In this document: piece after piece, positions 57,847 to 64,000 of the stretch
How positions within the stretch are numbered: position 1 is the first letter of the stretch
How the letters are laid out: each line of letters opens with the position of its first letter
DNA from: Hyperoodon ampullatus
Lineage: Eukaryota > Chordata > Mammalia > Artiodactyla > Ziphiidae
Reading direction: 5' to 3'
NCBI GenBank assembly: GCA_949752795.1
Contig: OX457057.1
Location: forward strand, 163,037,980-163,101,979
DNA: 64,000 nucleotides
The notes under the pieces: model-generated
What the model saw: only the letters and a program-made list of their open reading frames with translations
Database searches by the model: none
Told to the model about the DNA's origin: nothing
Position numbers and translations under genes: made by a program

Positions 57847-57886
57847 TATTGGGCTGGCCAAAAAGTTTGTGCTGGCCAACCCAATA
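57847..57886. mobile_element. 40-bp mini-mariner (internally deleted Tc1/mariner)
   Basis: TATTGGGCTGGCC and GGCCAACCCAATA are inverted ends separated by about 14 bp and bounded by TA dinucleotides. The ends match mariner-family termini that include GGCCAAAAAGTT. It is an extreme internal deletion or an end-only relic. Confidence 0.75.
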
Positions 57887-57977
57887 AAAGAACCCTGATT
57901 TTGTTACGTATCTACCATTATCATGACCACATGTTTCAAGGGCTTTAACCCAGAAGCAGGCCTAGATTGGTCTAAGC

Positions 57978-58141
57978 CAGTGGTTCCTAAACTTTCATAT
58001 GCATCAGAATCACCTGGATGGCTTGTTAAAACTCCAGTTGCTGGGCTCCTGCCCAAATTTAGTTGGTCTGGGTGGTGTCAGAGAATATGTATCAGGTGAT
58101 GCTGATATTTTGGTCTGAAGACCATGCTTTGACAGCCACTG
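57978..58141 (+). mobile_element. MER20 (hAT) element
   Basis: Starts CAGTGGTTCCTAAACTTTCA, has ATCAGAATCACCTGGATGGC and TCAGGTGATGCTGATATTTT, and ends ACAGCCACTG. Flanked by a near-perfect 8-bp duplication of the type TCTAAGCC/TCTGAGCC. Confidence 0.88.
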
Positions 58142-59443
58142 TCTGAGCCAATCCTGGTGGTCCCATCCTCCTTGCCAGTTACTGGTTAGATACAGATACA
58201 TGAAGCAGCTCTGCCCAATGAGATGTGATAAGTGCTGGGGGTTTATGGGAAAGGGTTTCTCACTCTTCAATAGAGACACAGGGAAGAGGTGGCTCCTTTT
58301 CTACCTCTGGACAATGTCTCTGGGTAGAGCCCCTGGGACTGCTGCAGGTATTCTGGTACTATAAAGGGAGCAACGCTGAGGACAAAGTAGACACTCGGAG
58401 AATGACTAAGCAAAAATGATGTGAGGCACCTGGATCCCTAATGATGTCCTTGGGTCACAAAATTAACTGTGGAGTTGCCTACCTTTTATTTGTTAAGCCA
58501 TTTTGAGTTGGAGTTCTCTGTTACTTTCAGACAAAGTTAGCTTAGTGGATAAAGTGATAATGTTAAAATTTCTTTTCTGTCCTGGAGACATGGGGGTAGG
58601 TTATGGGACAGGGTCCCTGAGCCTTACTGGGGGCAATGGGAGATGCCTGGCATTAGAGATTGCACTCAGCCATGAACCATGAACCTTCATCAAGGTCTGA
58701 CTATCAGGAGAAGATTCGGGAAGGACCAATTTAGGAAGGGCTGGAGGTGGTGAGCAAGTCAGGGTGTGATAAAGAGTTCCCAGCCTGGGAGATGTGACCA
58801 TATTAGAATAGGTTAGGAGCATGTGATGGGTGGAAAGGTATGCTGGGTGCCTTAAGAACAGCAAACTGTTGAGGATTTTGTGGTCTGATGTGTGGGAAGG
58901 TGAGCCTAGGATTGGAAAGAACAGCTGAGGAAAGGCAGGCTAAGGGGATTGGAACTGGAAGTAGAAAATAAGCAAATGTCAAAGGGACTTGGGAGCTTGT
59001 GTGCTGATTGAGACATTGTGTCCCCAAATGATATTTATTTGCTACTGTTTTGACACCAGTAAAGCTATTCTCAGTTAAAAGGCAACCTGGGTTCCTGAAG
59101 TGGCCTTTATCCAGTGGTTTGTATGCCATCGGGGGCAGCCAGTGATTTCACAATAATTACTAAGAACTCTCTTTTCCTCAGACTCTAGGACTGTTGCAAC
59201 TGTGTTCTTCTAGCACCTGTGGGCCTGATCTGTGACCTTTTGGTGTTTGTCCCATTTCCTTCCTATTAGTCTCCCGAACGTCTTCAATGGGCTGGTACCT
59301 ACCAACCTTCCCTGCAAACATGACCTGCTGTGGTCCTGCCCCTTCTCTTCTGCTCCTTGCCAGGCCCAAGGGTCCCTGTTCTCAGCACTGGTGATGCAAC
59401 AATGAAAAGGCAGACCCTTGATCTCAGGATGCTCAGTCTAGGG

Positions 59444-60000
59444 CAGCGCTGTCCAGCAGAAATACAGTGCAAGCCACATGTGTAGTTTTAAGTTCTCTAG
59501 TAACCACGTTAAAAAAAGTAAAGGGAAACAGTGTTATTAATTTTAATAATATATTTTATTCATCCCAATGGTTCTCAACCAGGGGAGATTTTGTACCTGG
59601 GGGCACTTGACAATGTCTAACAATGTTACTTGGCAATGTCATTAGGCAATTTTTGGTTGTTATAACTGGGAGTGTGCTAGTGGTATTTAACGGGTGGAAG
59701 CCAGAGATGCAGCTAAACATCCTACAGTGCACAGGGGACAGCTTCCCACAACAAAAAACTATGTAGCCCCAAATGTCTATGGTACTGAGGTTGAAAAATT
59801 CTGATTTAACTCAGTATATCCCGAACATTTCATTTCAATATGTAAGCAAATATAAAAAAATCATTAATTGATATTTTACATTTTTTAAATTTCTAAGTTT
59901 TAAAGTCTGGTGTGTATTTTACACTTGCAATACATCTCAATTCAGGCCAGCCATGTTTCAACTGCTCGATTGCCATGTGTGGCTAGCAGCTACAGCGCAG
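59444..60000 (+). mobile_element. hAT-Charlie element hosting a nested MER5A
   Basis: Ends CAGCGCTGTCCAGCAG and TGTGTGGCTAGCAGCTACAG plus CGCAG. Bounded by GTCTAGGG (59436-59443) and GCATAGGG (60001-60008), a diverged 8-bp duplication. Confidence 0.82.
59566..59803 (+). mobile_element. MER5A element nested in the hAT above
   Basis: Starts CAATGGTTCTCAACCAGGGG, contains GCTAAACATCCTACAGTGCA and GCCCCAAATGTCTATGG, and ends GAGGTTGAAAAATTCTG. The 8-bp duplication is ATTCATCC (59558-59565) and ATTTAACT (59804-59811). Confidence 0.88.
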
Positions 60001-60008
60001 GCATAGGG

Positions 60009-61730
60009 AGTGTATAGTCAGAGTTCAGGAAGCTCTCTGTGACCCCAATTTCCTGGACACAGCAAATATGGTGAGATGCAAAGTTCTGCTGCCGTTGTGA
60101 GACCAACATGATAAGGAATTGGGATAAAAGGGTTGCACAGGGTCTCTCTGATCATTAAAGTAGGTAAGAATGCAGATACATTCAAAACAACATCTATCCA
60201 GCCTCTTGCATTATTTCCCTGCAAAATGTCATCAAGAGGTTGTAATTTCTTATTCCCTCAAGGCAAAAGTCACCATACCCCATTGGGAAGATTACAGAGA
60301 GAGAGGTATCTTCAATGCAGCTCTGAGGATTTAGATATTGATCACTAAGGCTTTCATGTAGTTAAAGCAAACAACCAAGCAACACCTTTTGCCTCTTCCA
60401 AAATACGCTATCGTTTTTCCCTTTTGAAAAATGAGAAATAAAGGGTTTCAGGTTAAAAAGAAGGTGATCGTGTAGTAATCAGAGCTTTAGAACAATCCAA
60501 ACGGACCTTGGTGCAACATGCCGTACTTTGTAATCCCCAATTTGAAGGCTTTGCGGCATCTCATTTGTCTGGAATTGCAGTACAGGTAACTCTGTATTGA
60601 GTGAGTAATTAAATGTGACACAGAAGGAGGTGCATGGATTAGTGACACACCCAGGGGTCTCTCTGAGGCAGCCTTTCCTGTCTCTGCCTTTGAGGTAAGG
60701 TGTAGAGAGGGTTAACAGAGCTCCTGCAAGAGGGATCCTGGTGCAAAGGCAAAGCAAGATTTCCTGCATTATCTGTGGGCCAGGGCAATGTGCCAGTAAG
60801 TGTGGGGATAGGACATTCTTGAAGCCAGGCCTCATCTGTGATGTGACAAGGTCACCTCTGTGGTGCTGCTGATTCTTTCTGGGCTAATGCTGGGAATCCA
60901 TCCTCAGCTTTCCTGAGCAAACTGCTCATTCTGTCTTTAGTAGTACAAGGGCCTGCAGTGTTACTTGAGGTCAGAGTGAAGAATGCTTCCCATTCTTCCA
61001 GAGCCCTCTGAAACCAGAGCGTATCTGACACAGTCAGGATTTGTCTAAAATGAAGGAAGACAAAAAGAGCATTTTCTCATTTTTACAGTGTCAACATGAC
61101 ACTTATTTTCATAGAATCGAAGGTTAGAAGAGAGACTCACGTAGTTTACTTTTCTGTTTCCAGAAAGGCTTTCATTCAGCTTTCCCACACACCTGAAAAT
61201 CTACCCTATTTTTCAAAGTCTGCCAGGGAAGGAGTTTATAAAAATCCTTTTGGAAACAAATTCAGGTTCTCATCAGCCCTCAATGAACCTATAGAGAGCA
61301 CTGATCCTGTGCAAGGAATTATTTAGAAGCAAAGAGATTAAAGGAAAGAGAAGACAGCTTCTCTCTTTAAGGAACTCATGAGAGAGACATAAAAAGACGG
61401 GGTAACAAGTGCCAAAGGAATGGCACAGCCATGAAGGCCTGTAGGAGTTGAGAAGAGGAAACTGATGTGGGGCTGGGTGAGAGGAAAGATCTCCTGGAAT
61501 AGGTGAAGTTCAAGCTGGTCTTCCGGGGTTGGAGAGCGGGGAATGGCCTGGTGTGAGGAAATCCCATCTCATTCTCTCCTGTCCCCTGTCCTCTTTTTAA
61601 AGTTCAGTCCCTGCAACGTTTCAGCAGCAATGCAAGGTACCACAGCTGCAAGACGAATCAGGCCTGGTCCCAGTCTCTAGGAACTCACAATGGACTAATG
61701 CAAATTTCCAGAAATTTGATCTTCCATAGA
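60009..61730. other. Intergenic, no recognised gene or repeat
   Basis: Largely unique sequence. Small open frames carry no recognisable domain. Confidence 0.5.
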
Positions 61731-61734
61731 GATG

Positions 61735-62540
61735 TGACTCTTGCTCACTCATTTAACAAATATTTACTGAGCATCTGTTGTGTGCCTGGTCCTGTTCTTG
61801 ATACTAATGACACAGTGGGAAACAAGACAGATTCAAGCCTTGCTTTATAAAGTTCATGGTCTAGAGGTGTGGGAAACAACAAACAAATAATTACAAGTGT
61901 GATAAGAATTATAAAAAGGGGGCAACAGGTGCTATGGGAGTATGAAGGTATTCATCTGATCTGGGAGAGAGGGCTTTCCTTGGGTAGTACTGTTTAAGCT
62001 GTAAGAGGGAAGAACAAATCTGACTCCATATTGGATGTTTCTTTTACTTTAACCTTTGTATTCTATTGCTTGCTACATGTTAAGAACTGTTGCCTGTAGC
62101 CTGAAATATACAGGATAGCCCATTCTCAAGGTTCTGACCTTTAAAGGTATAACACTTTCCAATTCATATAGGGAAAAAAAGTTGCAGAACAGAGAATAAC
62201 ATTTGTCTTTTCAGAGGTTTACAGGGGCATCATGACCTGACCTACGTGGACAGCTGTAGGAACAAAGGATTCTGACACTAAGAAGTTTACAACAACCAAC
62301 CTCACCCCCTCCCCTTTTGCTATAAAAGGAGCCTGAATTCTAACTTGGGGAAGATGGTTCTTTGGGAAACTAGCCCACCATCTTCTTGGTCTGCTGGCTT
62401 TCCAAATGAAGTCACTATTCCTTGCCTCAATAGCTCGTCTCTTGATATATTGACTTGCCGTGCAGTGAGCAGTATGATCTTGGACTCGGTAACAAAGCCA
62501 ATAGGTGAGTGCTGAACTGAGTAAGCCAGGTGAAGGGGGA
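61735..62540 (+). repeat. Old interspersed repeat, unclassified, split by a solo LTR
   Basis: ACAAATATTTACTGAGCATC, GTGTGCCTGGTCCTGTTCTT and AGTGGGAAACAAGACAGATT on the left, continued on the right by AATAGGTGAGTGCTGAACTG. The same family as 22,440-22,880 by text. Confidence 0.5.
62000..62494 (+). mobile_element. Solo LTR of an endogenous retrovirus
   Basis: A 495-bp unit from TGTAAGAGGG to CGGTAACA (TG...CA ends) with a TATAAAAG box at 62321-62328, flanked by the 4-bp duplication AAGC at 61996-61999 and 62495-62498. There is no internal retroviral sequence. The 4-bp duplication fits a gammaretrovirus-like (class I) integration. Confidence 0.82.
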
Positions 62541-63620
62541 GAGGAGAACAAGGAGAGAAGAATGTGCCTGTCAGAAGGAGAGGACTCCAAAATATCCAAA
62601 GCGGAGAGAATGTGGTGCTTTTGAGGAACAGAAAATTGTCCAAGATGGTGGCAGCAAGTACGGAGATGAAGTCCAAGAGTTAGGTCAGGCCCCTCCTGGG
62701 CTGGAACGTGACCACATGTGTCCCTGGCACAATGGCCAAAACAAATACAAACTAAAACAAACGTCCTCTCTTGTCTCCCAACGACAGGTGTGGAGAGGAG
62801 GCTGCCACATTGCACAGTTTCACAGAGCTGGTGAAGACCCTGTGCATCTTGTCTAGGAGGGTCTCTGCCCAGCCCCCTGCCCCTGTCACCTCCCCTCTAC
62901 CCTCACCAGCCTCTGGACTGAGGACTCATGTATGCCCTCCACCTCCAAACTCTGCTCCACGGGTCCCTGGGTTACTCCTGACTGTGAAGGAACTGCTGTG
63001 AGACTGAGTTCTCGAGTGCCTGGCACCCAGGCTGCTCAATGAGTGTGTGTTTCTGCTGTGCTGGGAGGGATGTCTGGTATTCAGTTTTTTTCTTCTGGCG
63101 GATTGAGCCCTGAACACCTGAGAAGGCTCCAGGCAGCAGTCTCTAAATACCACTGAGTTAGTTCATAATTGGGCTTCTGCCTCAGTTTCCCTGCTTAATA
63201 TTCCAGTTACCTGCTGAGGCTGGAGTTCTGCCCAGAAACTCCAGTACCCATTGTTGACTGAGTGCCTGAGACAGTGTCAGGGTGCTGAGGATGGTGTAAA
63301 AGATAAAAAATAAACACACCAGAAGAACTGGCCCGTGATCACATACATTTGAGTGTTTGTAGTCATTTAATGTGTTGAATTATCATTAGTATTTTGAAAA
63401 TGTGAAAATCGTCTTTTTCATTACTTCAAAGGAGAAGATGATGCTTATTATAAATATGACACTTAAGTAATTTCATGCTTTATTAAAAATTTTGATCTTG
63501 TAGGTGTCAACAATTGCTTCTTTCTTTTTCCAGTTGACAGATAGCAGTTTTAATATTCATTACATTTTTATGTTACAAAATCCACATGAGGTAAAAACTG
63601 GCACTGGTTCCAGAGATGGA
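62541..63620. other. Intergenic, nothing recognised
   Basis: No exon chain, RNA gene or confident repeat. Confidence 0.5.
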
Positions 63621-63930
63621 ACAGAGTCCAAAGTTCTTAATTTGATACTCAAAGCCTCTCACCCTCCAGCTGCAACCTCCTGCCACTGCTCCTTTCCACG
63701 TTCTCCACCCTTAGGCTTTCTCCTCTGTGTTTGTGCTCAAACCGCCCCCTTTGCTTGGAATGTCCTCCCCCTTCGTCTTTATAGGCCATCATCCTCTTCC
63801 ATGAAGACCTCTTCTCTTCTGTTTCCATGGCGTGCCCCTTTTCTCCTCTGGCTTTGAATTCTTCCTCTACCCCTGGCTCCTCATTTTCTATCTTCTTCTC
63901 TAGCATCTTTCACTTGGACCCCTGCTCAGA
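63620..63930 (+). mobile_element. L2 LINE fragment
   Basis: CCCTTTGCTTGGAATGTCCT, CTCCCCCTTCGTCTTTATAG and CCTCTTCCATGAAGACCTCT are L2 3' text. Confidence 0.7.
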
Positions 63931-64000
63931 CTCATGTTCTCATAAAACAGCTGTGTATAGCTAACCTTGATTTTTGAGGTCTTGCCTAGAAAATGAATGA

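Noticed and set aside
62219..62815. Minus-strand 198-codon open frame, the longest in the window
   Set aside because: It runs antisense through the solo LTR and into unique DNA, with no domain or family resemblance.

Overview
The window is nuclear DNA of a cetacean (whale or dolphin). The main evidence is the many copies of the tRNA-derived CHR-type SINE (start GGGCTTCCCTGGTGGCGCAG, with a body characteristic of the young cetacean subfamilies), several flanked by perfect target-site duplications. Cetartiodactyl-type L1 3' ends, MIR, L2, hAT (MER5A, MER20) and LTR remnants are also present. No bacterial-type gene organisation is seen.

Region 1 (about 1-27,650) holds the 3' part of one protein-coding gene on the + strand, SEC16B. 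It encodes an ER exit site scaffold that organises COPII budding. Sixteen coding exons can be followed in frame from 4316 to the stop codon at 26574-26576. They give 610 residues with no frameshift or premature stop, and every intron is GT-AG. The 5' exons (N-terminal part) lie upstream of the window. Exons 1-7 encode the helical central conserved domain, and exons 8-16 encode the Pro/Ser/Gly-rich and acidic C-terminal region. A 3' UTR of about 1 kb follows, with two candidate poly(A) signals. The introns carry many SINEs, mostly antisense to the gene.

Region 2 (about 27,650-34,350) is intergenic. It contains a 0.9-kb antisense L1 fragment, an isolated CpG-rich island at about 31,895-32,275 with splice-like signals, three SINEs in a row, and a retroviral-type LTR fragment.

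Region 3 (34,352-41,530) is the most striking part: a minisatellite of about 7.2 kb built from a 24/25-bp unit (core ATGGAGCATTGTGATGACAAGG). It has clear higher-order structure, with blocks of 0.5-0.6 kb re-duplicated at 1.3-kb and 4.1-kb spacing, and a strong G-over-C strand bias.

Region 4 (41,531-64,000) is gene-poor intergenic DNA with no supported gene. It contains L1, L2, MIR, LTR and DNA-transposon relics. Notable items are an L1 insertion with a likely 3' transduction, a complete solo LTR with a 4-bp duplication, a nested pair of hAT elements, and a 40-bp mini-mariner. No RNA gene, CRISPR array or new enzymatic system was found. The novelty is in the minisatellite and the orphan CpG island.
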